DNA from: JASFQI01 sp050115555
Lineage (GTDB): Bacteria; Desulfobacterota; DSM-4660; Desulfatiglandales; HGW-15
DNA: 19,918 nucleotides
Reading direction: 5' to 3'
Assembly (NCBI GenBank): GCA_050115555.1
Contig: JASFQI010000054.1
Location: 1 to 19,918 of the forward strand
A program made the translations under genes and the position numbers. Below are positions 13,771 through 19,918 of this stretch, one piece after another. The notes under the pieces are model-generated. The model did not search any database, was not told where the DNA came from, and saw nothing but the letters and a program-made list of their open reading frames with translations. Positions within the stretch are counted from its first letter, which is position 1, and each line of letters opens with the position of its first letter.

Positions 13771-13802
13771 CGGGTCTTTTATTCCTTAAGCTCTCCTTAA
13801 TA

Positions 13803-15020
13803 ATGAATTTGAAGATGGGTGCATTGCATATCTGGCCCGAGACACCTGCACGACGCGATGGGCATGTCGTACTCTCCGCAACAATCGAAGCGCCCGATCA
13901 GGAACGATCAAGGCTTTGGTATTCGATTCCGGAAAGCCTTGAAGGAGACATAGCACAAAACGCTGATCCTTTCGTGATCGGCACTATCTATCTGCTTATG
14001 CAATCCGGGCACGAGGTCCGTGTGCATGGTGAGGTATCGCCATCTTTACTTTGGAATCTGGAGGAGTTTCAGGGTGCCTGGACTTCTTGGGAACCAGGAC
14101 TGAAAAAAGTCCCGATTCGTGCCGACAATGAAAAAGAGCCTGAATTTCAAAGGAACAGCAGCGAAAGTATCGTCGCGTTTTCCGGTGGTGTCGATTCATG
14201 CTTTACTGCTTTCCATTACACCAGAAATCACGGCCTCGCTCACCCCTCCCCTCTGACCGCCGGTGTCATGATGCATGGCTTTGACATCCCGCTCAGCCAA
14301 CCCGAGGTGTTCGCATCTGCCCTGAAGCGTTCCCGGGCTATGCTGTCAAGCCTTGACCTTGAGTTGATTCCGATTGCAACCAACTACCGAGAGCTGGTAA
14401 CCGATTGGGTCCATTCGTTTGGTGCCGCTACTGCCTCATGCCTGTGCTTATTTTCCAAGCGTTTCCGGGCCGGTTATATCTCACAGGGCCTGACTTTTAA
14501 TGACTTTCATCTGTTGCACGAAGGATCAAATCCCCTCACCGACCCTTTGCTTTCGAGTGACAGCTTCAGCATAGTACCGACAGGGTCTGCTTATAATCGG
14601 GCCTCCAAGATCTTTGCCATGCGCGAGTGGGATGAGTTTCTTCGTTACCTTCGGGTTTGCTGGCAAGGACCTAATAAAGATCAGAACTGCTGTGAATGCG
14701 AAAAGTGCATGCGCAATATCCTAACATTCAGGGCCCTTGGGCTCGGACTTCCTCCATGCTTTCCAAAAGACGTGGACGAGCGGATGATCCAGTCGCTTTC
14801 ACTGGGTGCGGGGCACCTCCCGGAGATGCGCTACAGTGGATTGAAGCGTTTGGCCACTAGCCATGGTGCCCAGGGAAGCTGGCTTGACGTTATCGATAAG
14901 CGATTGGCTTATATCAGGCGAAACAGGCGTGCAGAAAATTCATGGATACTACGTCAGTATCTCCGGTTTCTAAGGAAAGGGAAAAAACTCATGACCGCTA
15001 TCATTCGAAACAGAGGCTGA
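13803..15020 (+). CDS. PP-loop ATP pyrophosphatase-like protein of unknown role
   Basis: The 405-residue protein contains IVAFSGGVDSCFTAFHYT, with the PP-loop SGGVDS at 127-132 that binds ATP in QueC, asparagine synthetase, TilS and related adenylating enzymes. Downstream, CCECEKC (296-302) resembles a zinc-binding cluster like that of QueC, and SNPLTDPLLSSDSFSIV (242-258) looks like a substrate-side motif. The first 110 residues are a separate alpha/beta region of unrecognised type. PP-loop enzymes activate a carboxyl or carbonyl with ATP and then add nitrogen or sulfur. Here, between the ABC exporter genes of a surface glycan, it may amidate or otherwise modify a sugar acid; that is inference. 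The ATG at 13803 was chosen because it lies after the wzt stop; another in-frame ATG is at 13815. An asparagine-synthetase relative is less likely because no glutaminase domain is present. Confidence 0.72.
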   Translation: MNLKMGALHIWPETPARRDGHVVLSATIEAPDQERSRLWYSIPESLEGDIAQNADPFVIGTIYLLMQSGHEVRVHGEVSPSLLWNLEEFQGAWTSWEPGLKKVPIRADNEKEPEFQRNSSESIVAFSGGVDSCFTAFHYTRNHGLAHPSPLTAGVMMHGFDIPLSQPEVFASALKRSRAMLSSLDLELIPIATNYRELVTDWVHSFGAATASCLCLFSKRFRAGYISQGLTFNDFHLLHEGSNPLTDPLLSSDSFSIVPTGSAYNRASKIFAMREWDEFLRYLRVCWQGPNKDQNCCECEKCMRNILTFRALGLGLPPCFPKDVDERMIQSLSLGAGHLPEMRYSGLKRLATSHGAQGSWLDVIDKRLAYIRRNRRAENSWILRQYLRFLRKGKKLMTAIIRNRG

Positions 15021-15091
15021 ATCTCCTCCGGAATGCCTGCTTTTCTTTGTAATCGAATCTGAAGATATAGATCCAAGCGCTGAACAATTGG

Positions 15092-16345
15092 ATGAAAGTC
15101 CATATTCTCCTCCTCAACGACAACTCAGCCCATGTGAACTGGGGCGCCCAGGCAACGCCGCCTGCGCTGGTCGGAATTCTCGAGCAGAGCCTGCCAGGCG
15201 CTTCGATCACGTCTTTTTCCCACAAGTGGCTGGCGCGCTCATACCACCGGCGGATGCATCCCTTATTGGGAGGGCATCTGATCCGGGAGAAAAAGCGGTC
15301 CCGCCTCGTGCGCCCGTTCCTGAAGCGCTGTTCCACGGAGGAGCCATTCTATCCGGAAGTCGCCGACGATTTCGACCATTGGGCCGACGAATGGATGGCC
15401 GGACGCGGCGGTCCTCAGGGGAATGAGTTTCTGGCCCTGGCCGAAAAGGCGGACCTCGTCGTCTACAATGGGGAAAACTCCATCTACCGCAACACTCCGG
15501 AAGGATGTCATGGGATCTTTCTTCTCTGGCTGGCCAAAACCCGCTTGGGCAAGCCAAGCTGCATTGTCAACCATACCTCCCACCAAAATGGTGTCCGCCC
15601 GATCATGGCCGGCATGATCCGATTGGTTTTTCCAAAGCTGGACGTGGTGGCCGTACGCGAGCCCTGCTCCCTGGCAAACTTGCAATCCCTTGGAATCAAG
15701 AACGCCAAGCTCTTTCCGGACGTGGTTTTTTCACTGACACCAAGTGATTACGAAAGAGACCGGGTAGACCAATGGCGGCGCGGGAATGGCCTTGTGGATC
15801 AAACCTACTTCTGCCTGAGTGCCTCGGGCCTCCCTGTGAGCAAGCCACATGGTGCATGGGATGGTGAGATCACAGCCCTGGTTCGGGATTTGAAATCCCT
15901 TGGTCTTCAAGCCGTTCTTCTGGCCAGGGACCCCTGGTGCCTTTTTCTGGCTGAAGTGGCCAGGCGAACCGATTCGCTCTTTTTCGGACCGGAGCACGGG
16001 TTTCATGAGCTCTGGCCTCTGCTGGAGGGAGCATCCTTTCTGGTAACGGGCCACTATCACTATGCCATCTTCTCGGCCATGGTGGGATGCCCGTTTGTTC
16101 CAATGACCGTCAACAACCACAAGATGCGAGGTGTGTGCGAGCTACTGGAATGGGATCGCACACAACCGTTTGACGCTACGTACCTGAAAAGCTGCCGCAA
16201 CCAAATCGTTGCGGAAGCGCGTGAGCAAATGGAAAGTCGATCCCGGTTGAAACCACATCTGCTCAGCAAAGCGCAATCCTTGCGCGAGCACGCCCTGAAC
16301 CTGGGTGCCGAGATCGCCCGCAGCCTGAACGAGCCGGAAGAATGA
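15092..16345 (+). CDS. Polysaccharide pyruvyltransferase-family protein
   Basis: The 417-residue protein has the two-domain layout of the family: an N-terminal nucleotide-sugar-like fold (MKVHILLLNDNSAHVNWGAQAT) with the acceptor-side segment LVVYNGENSIYR, and a C-terminal GT-B-like half. That half has VAVREPCSLANLQSLGI, LFPDVVFSL and TGHYHYAIFSAMVGCPFVP, which corresponds to the conserved 'SRxHxxIfA' helix of PF04230 proteins. Members transfer pyruvate ketals from phosphoenolpyruvate onto glycans, but many distant members, this one included, have no tested activity. The gene overlaps the wzm start by 4 bp (ATGA), so the two are translationally coupled. It could also be a divergent glycosyltransferase of GT-B type. 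Confidence 0.72.
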   Translation: MKVHILLLNDNSAHVNWGAQATPPALVGILEQSLPGASITSFSHKWLARSYHRRMHPLLGGHLIREKKRSRLVRPFLKRCSTEEPFYPEVADDFDHWADEWMAGRGGPQGNEFLALAEKADLVVYNGENSIYRNTPEGCHGIFLLWLAKTRLGKPSCIVNHTSHQNGVRPIMAGMIRLVFPKLDVVAVREPCSLANLQSLGIKNAKLFPDVVFSLTPSDYERDRVDQWRRGNGLVDQTYFCLSASGLPVSKPHGAWDGEITALVRDLKSLGLQAVLLARDPWCLFLAEVARRTDSLFFGPEHGFHELWPLLEGASFLVTGHYHYAIFSAMVGCPFVPMTVNNHKMRGVCELLEWDRTQPFDATYLKSCRNQIVAEAREQMESRSRLKPHLLSKAQSLREHALNLGAEIARSLNEPEE

Positions 16346-17193
16346 GTGACGATATAACAGGGTCCAATACTTCGCCTCCTGCAATCCGCATCCGCCCGCT
16401 GCGGGGATGGGCGCACATCAATTTTCGCGAGCTGTGGGAATACCGTGATCTCCTGAAGCTGCTGACCTGGCGGGATATCAAGGTCCGGTACAAGCAGACG
16501 GTGCTGGGTGCGGGTTGGGCCATCCTCCAACCGTTGCTGACCATGCTGGTGTTCAGCCTGTTCTTTGGACGGCTCGCCAAGGTGCCGTCGGACGGGCTGC
16601 CCTATCCCATTTTCTCCTTTGCCGCGCTTGTGCCCTGGCACTTTTTTTCAGGCTCCTTGAGCCAGTCGTCCAGCAGCCTGGTGGGCAATGCCAACCTGAT
16701 TAAAAAAGTTTACTTTCCACGCCTGCTCATTCCTACGGCCTGCTCCTTATCCGCGCTTGTGGATATGGCCATTGCCTTTTTCGTACTTCTTCTCTTCATG
16801 GCAGCTTATGGGATTGCACCGACATGGAACGTGTTCTGGCTCCCGGCACTCGTCCTGCTCAGCCTGGTCACATCGCTCGGTGCAGGACTATGGCTGTCGA
16901 CATTAAGCGTCCGTTACCGTGATGTTCGCTATGTTTTGCCTTTTATTCTCCAGTTCTGGCTTTTTGCGACTCCCATTGCCTATCCAAGCAGCCTCCTGGA
17001 ACAGCCATGGCGAAGCGTTTATGCCCTGAACCCCATGGTCGGTGTTGTGGAAGGGTTCCGCTGGGCGCTGCTGGGCACGGATACCGCGCCGGGCATGATG
17101 CTGGGAGTTTCTGCAGTGGCCGCCGGGCTGCTCCTGATTTCAGGGGTGATGGTTTTCCGGCGGATGGAGGCGACCTTTGCAGATGTGGTCTAG
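16342..17193 (+). CDS. wzm: Polysaccharide ABC transporter permease (Wzm)
   Basis: The 283-residue protein is a typical ABC-2 permease. The amphipathic N-terminus INFRELWEYRDLLKLLTWRDIKVRYKQTVLG is followed by six hydrophobic spans (about 53-73, 85-100, 130-155, 165-190, 198-215 and 252-272). It also carries the loop FPRLLIPTACSLSALVD and the family signature VRYRDVRYVLPFILQFWLFATPIAYP. With Wzt it would form the heterotetramer that moves a finished undecaprenyl-linked glycan across the inner membrane. The start overlaps the upstream stop codon by 4 bp. The separation of wzt and wzm by two genes is uncommon but leaves all four in one direction with short gaps, so co-expression remains likely. 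Confidence 0.93.
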   Translation: MSDDITGSNTSPPAIRIRPLRGWAHINFRELWEYRDLLKLLTWRDIKVRYKQTVLGAGWAILQPLLTMLVFSLFFGRLAKVPSDGLPYPIFSFAALVPWHFFSGSLSQSSSSLVGNANLIKKVYFPRLLIPTACSLSALVDMAIAFFVLLLFMAAYGIAPTWNVFWLPALVLLSLVTSLGAGLWLSTLSVRYRDVRYVLPFILQFWLFATPIAYPSSLLEQPWRSVYALNPMVGVVEGFRWALLGTDTAPGMMLGVSAVAAGLLLISGVMVFRRMEATFADVV

Positions 17194-17226
17194 GACACGA
17201 AAGAAGTGATTACTGAAAGGAAATCT

Positions 17227-18111
17227 ATGGAAAATGGACCGGTTCGGATTGGGGACCGTCAGGTCGGCCCGGGATGGCCATGCTTCGTGATTGCGGAGAT
17301 CGGCATTAACCACAACGGCGATGTCGAAACAGCCCTGCGGCTCATTGACGCCGCCGTTACCTCCGGATGCCAGGCCGTCAAGTTCCAGAAGCGAACGGTC
17401 GACCTGGTCTATCCCCCCGAAGAGCTCGATCGCCCCCGGGAGAACCCCTTTGGCCCGACCAACGGCGATCTCAAGCACGGGCTGGAATTCGGCCTCGAAG
17501 AGTACCGGGTGATAGACGCCTATTGCCGCGACAAGGGCATGCTCTGGTTTGCTTCCTGCTGGGATAAACCATCCATCGACTTCATGGAGGCCTTTGAGCC
17601 GCCCTGTCACAAGATTGCATCCGCCTGCCTGACCCACGACGACTTGCTCTTGCATTTCAAGGCTACCGGCCGTCCCCTGGTTTTGTCCACCGGCATGAGC
17701 ACCCTGGAGCAGATTCGCCATGCCGTGGAATTGCTCGGCCAGGATCGCCTGGTTCTACTTCATTCCACAAGCATCTACCCGGCACCTGTTGAGGCCCTGA
17801 GCCTTCGTGTGATTCACACACTCGAGCGCGAGTTCGACTGCCCCATCGGTTACTCCGGCCACGAGGTCGGACTCCAGACATCGGTTGCAGCCGTCGCCCT
17901 TGGCGCCTGCATGGTGGAGAGGCACCTGACCCTGGATCGTGCCATGTGGGGCAGCGACCAGCCCGCCTCGGTGGAGCCCCACGGCTTTGCCCGCCTGGTT
18001 CGCGACATCCGCAGTGTGGAGCTTGCTTTTGGCGATGGGGTAAAGAGATTGCACCCGGATGAAATCCCGGTGATGCAGAAGCTCAGGCGCGCACCGCTGG
18101 AAGCCGAATGA
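17227..18111 (+). CDS. NeuB-type nonulosonate (sialic-acid-like) synthase without SAF domain
   Basis: The 294-residue protein starts at ATG 17227, where AAAGGAAA lies 5 nt upstream; an in-frame GTG at 17206 lacks such a site. It shows the NeuB TIM-barrel motifs AEIGINHNGD (23-32), VKFQKR (51-56), STGMS (154-158), LHSTSIYPAP (178-187), GYSGHE (208-213) and VERHLTLDR (230-238). These enzymes condense phosphoenolpyruvate with a six-carbon amino sugar or its phosphate to give a nine-carbon acid. Known NeuB proteins are about 340-350 residues and end in a SAF (antifreeze-like) domain that caps the partner's active site. Here the protein stops at KLRRAPLEAE, exactly where the linker to SAF would begin. 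The stop overlaps the next start by 4 bp (ATGA), so this is a natural end rather than a frameshift. The exact sugar made is unknown. Confidence 0.88.
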   Translation: MENGPVRIGDRQVGPGWPCFVIAEIGINHNGDVETALRLIDAAVTSGCQAVKFQKRTVDLVYPPEELDRPRENPFGPTNGDLKHGLEFGLEEYRVIDAYCRDKGMLWFASCWDKPSIDFMEAFEPPCHKIASACLTHDDLLLHFKATGRPLVLSTGMSTLEQIRHAVELLGQDRLVLLHSTSIYPAPVEALSLRVIHTLEREFDCPIGYSGHEVGLQTSVAAVALGACMVERHLTLDRAMWGSDQPASVEPHGFARLVRDIRSVELAFGDGVKRLHPDEIPVMQKLRRAPLEAE

Positions 18112-19918
18112 AAACGCTTTGCATCATTCCCGCCCGGGGCGGCTCGAAGGGGATTCCGAGAAAAAATCTCGTGCGCGTTGCGGGCAAGCCCTTGATCGCA
18201 TGGAGCATTGAGACCGCCCTGGCATCAGATTCACTGGATCGCCTGGTTGTTTCCACTGATGACGAGGAAATTGCCGCCGCTGCGAAGTCATGGGGAGCCG
18301 AAGTCATACACCGGCCGCCTGAACTGGCAACGGATGCAGCCTCTTCCGAATCCGCCCTGCTGCATGTCCTGGATGCGTTGATGCAGCGAGAGCGATATGA
18401 AGCGGAGCTGATTGTCTTTTTGCAGGCAACCTCGCCCTATCGATGGGCCGCGGACATTGACGCCGCTGTAAACCTGTTGATCCAAGAGGGATACGACAGT
18501 GTGTTCTCCGCATGCGCTCAACATTTTACAGGACGCTGGAGCCAGGATGAAAGCGGATGCGCCCTGCCCTTGAATTTCGACCCTCAAAGCCGGCCGAGGC
18601 GCCAGGACCGGCCTGTTGAATACCTTGAAAACGGCAGCATCTACGTGTTCAAACCGCAGATACTGCGAGAAACAGGGGCCCGCATGGGAGGCCGCATTGG
18701 CATCTATCCCATGCCGCTCGAACGATCCTTCCAGATCGATTCGCCGGAGGATTTGGAACTGTTCGAGAAGCTGATGGCGGATAATGCGCCGGGACAGCCG
18801 CTCGCCACGTCGCTTCAACCCCGCATCCCGCCTGTGAGCATGATCAAGCGCATCCAGTTGCTTGCGTTGGATTTTGACGGCGTGCTCACGGACAACCGCG
18901 TGTGGGTGGATGATGAAGGCCACGAGTCCGTCTGTTGCAGCCGAGGGGATAGTTGGGGCCTTGACCGGCTGAAACAGGCCGGGATCCTGACGGTTGTTGT
19001 GTCGACGGAAAGGAACGCCGTAGTGGAGGCCCGTTGCCGAAAGCTGCACATTCCTTGCATCAGCAACGCAAGGGACAAAGCAGCCGCCCTGTCCCAATTG
19101 GCAGCTTCCATGAAGGTGGATCGTGCAACAGTGGCCTTTGTCGGCAATGACACCAATGACCGCGATGCGCTGCGTTGGGCAGGCATCCCTATTCTTGTCG
19201 GAGATGCAGATCCCACGCTGGAACCCCTGGCTGTCTGGGTAGCGCGTGCGAGTGGCGGACAGGGGGCCATACGAGAAATTTGCGACATCATCGTTAACGC
19301 GAGAAAAACCTCGGCCGCGATTCCATACGAAGGGGAAGGGATCTATTTCATAAGGCGTGAACCGGAAAAACCACTGGAGTATGAGGAGAACTACTGGGGA
19401 ACAGTCAGCGATCCCGACGGGGTAAAACGAGACAGGCTTCAAGAGCAGCAGAAGTATTTGGCTGACATAGATGCTGAACTTAATTTTATAAACAGCCTCC
19501 CGGGTGGTCGCCTTCTGGATGTCGGCTGCGGCCCCGGGTTTCTGCTCTCTGGTCTTGGATCTCAGTGGGATCCCTCCGGCGTCGAGATATCAAGACTTGC
19601 AGCTGATCACGCACAGAAATGGGGGTCCATTTTTCAAGGCAATCTGGAAGATGCGGCCTATCCGTCCGAACACTTCGATGCCGTTGTGCTGCACCATGTC
19701 ATTGAACATCTTGACACACCCCTTCGAACGCTTCGTGAAATCCAACGACTTCTGCGCCCTGGTGGATGGCTGATTTTGGGGACACCTGACTTTGACAGCG
19801 GTTGCGCGCGACTCTTCGGCCCAAGGTACAGACTCCTGCATGATCCTACGCATGTGAGCCTTTTCACCTGCGAGTCCATACATCGGCTTCTCCGGGATGA
19901 AGGGTTTGTGATTGAAAA
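18108..19918 (+). CDS. CMP-nonulosonate cytidylyltransferase / HAD phosphatase / methyltransferase fusion (3' end outside window)
   Basis: The reading frame stays open for 603 codons to the window edge. Residues about 1-235 are a NeuA-type cytidylyltransferase: IIPARGGSKGIPRKNL (6-21), VVSTDDEEIA, FLQATSPYR and EYLENGSIYVF. This domain would activate the NeuB product with CTP. Residues about 245-405 are a KdsC-like HAD phosphatase with DFDGVLTD (from Asp255), VVSTERNAVVEARCRKL, a KAAAL lysine and FVGNDTNDRDAL. NeuA-HAD fusions are known, for example in animal CMP-sialate synthetases, and can remove the 9-phosphate. Residues about 440 onward form a class I SAM methyltransferase: LLDVGCGPG (469-477), EHFDAVVLHHVIEHLDTP and LLRPGGWLILGTPD. 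I checked codon by codon and found no stop between the domains. The third domain suggests methylation of the sugar or glycan end. The start overlaps the neuB stop. Confidence 0.88.
   Translation, partial: MKTLCIIPARGGSKGIPRKNLVRVAGKPLIAWSIETALASDSLDRLVVSTDDEEIAAAAKSWGAEVIHRPPELATDAASSESALLHVLDALMQRERYEAELIVFLQATSPYRWAADIDAAVNLLIQEGYDSVFSACAQHFTGRWSQDESGCALPLNFDPQSRPRRQDRPVEYLENGSIYVFKPQILRETGARMGGRIGIYPMPLERSFQIDSPEDLELFEKLMADNAPGQPLATSLQPRIPPVSMIKRIQLLALDFDGVLTDNRVWVDDEGHESVCCSRGDSWGLDRLKQAGILTVVVSTERNAVVEARCRKLHIPCISNARDKAAALSQLAASMKVDRATVAFVGNDTNDRDALRWAGIPILVGDADPTLEPLAVWVARASGGQGAIREICDIIVNARKTSAAIPYEGEGIYFIRREPEKPLEYEENYWGTVSDPDGVKRDRLQEQQKYLADIDAELNFINSLPGGRLLDVGCGPGFLLSGLGSQWDPSGVEISRLAADHAQKWGSIFQGNLEDAAYPSEHFDAVVLHHVIEHLDTPLRTLREIQRLLRPGGWLILGTPDFDSGCARLFGPRYRLLHDPTHVSLFTCESIHRLLRDEGFVIE

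Noticed and set aside
13671..13802. Upstream extension of the PP-loop gene into wzt
   Set aside because: It would overlap the Wzt C-terminal domain by about 100 bp in another frame with no supporting features; the ATG at 13803 follows the wzt stop.
18288..19442. 384-codon minus-strand ORF near the right end
   Set aside because: The plus strand is open for 603 codons here with NeuA, HAD and methyltransferase motifs; the antisense product has no recognisable domain.

Overview
The window reads as a chromosomal segment from a moderately GC-rich Gram-negative bacterium, most likely a deltaproteobacterium (Desulfobacterota). This placement is inferred from gene content: a stand-alone periplasmic Cache protein, a short two-TM/HAMP protein, a SurA-like lipoprotein, an outer-membrane barrel and a Wza/Wzz/BY-kinase exopolysaccharide operon. 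No rRNA or other phylogenetic marker is present. I see no tRNA, rRNA, CRISPR array, insertion-sequence transposase or phage gene.

Region 1 (1-2870) holds housekeeping and envelope genes. A truncated HicB-like antitoxin tail runs rightward into a perfect 27-bp inverted repeat. Three leftward genes follow, probably one operon transcribed in the order SurA-like lipoprotein, HAMP membrane protein, small metallopeptidase. A rightward periplasmic Cache-domain gene diverges from them and ends at a clear intrinsic terminator. Region 2 (2870-4790) holds an outer-membrane beta-barrel gene with its own long upstream region (tandem decamer and a TGACAC-N12-GTGTCA dyad) and a downstream hairpin.

Region 3 (4690-12470) is an exopolysaccharide assembly operon. 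It may start at a sigma-54-like promoter and a leader hairpin. It encodes a Wza-type export protein, an S23 four-helix-bundle protein nested in inverted octamer repeats, a Wzz-type co-polymerase, a BY-kinase with a PATAN/DUF4388-type domain inserted in its ATPase core, a membrane-anchored TPR protein and a Wzy/WaaL-type polymerase or ligase. Region 4 (12520-19918) is a second surface-glycan module: Wzt, a PP-loop ATPase of unknown role, a pyruvyltransferase-family protein, Wzm, a short NeuB-type nonulosonate synthase, and an open-ended fusion of a NeuA-type cytidylyltransferase, a HAD phosphatase and a methyltransferase. Together these suggest making, activating and ABC-exporting a glycan that contains a sialic-acid-like sugar.

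The most unusual signals are (a) a dispersed 8-bp repeat family (AACASCTC and variants) filling intergenic gaps, including a precise inverted pair around the S23 gene and an in-frame array at the start of the TPR gene that could act as a frameshift switch; (b) the domain-inserted BY-kinase; (c) the three-domain NeuA-HAD-methyltransferase fusion next to a NeuB that lacks its C-terminal SAF domain; and (d) the PP-loop ATPase between wzt and wzm.
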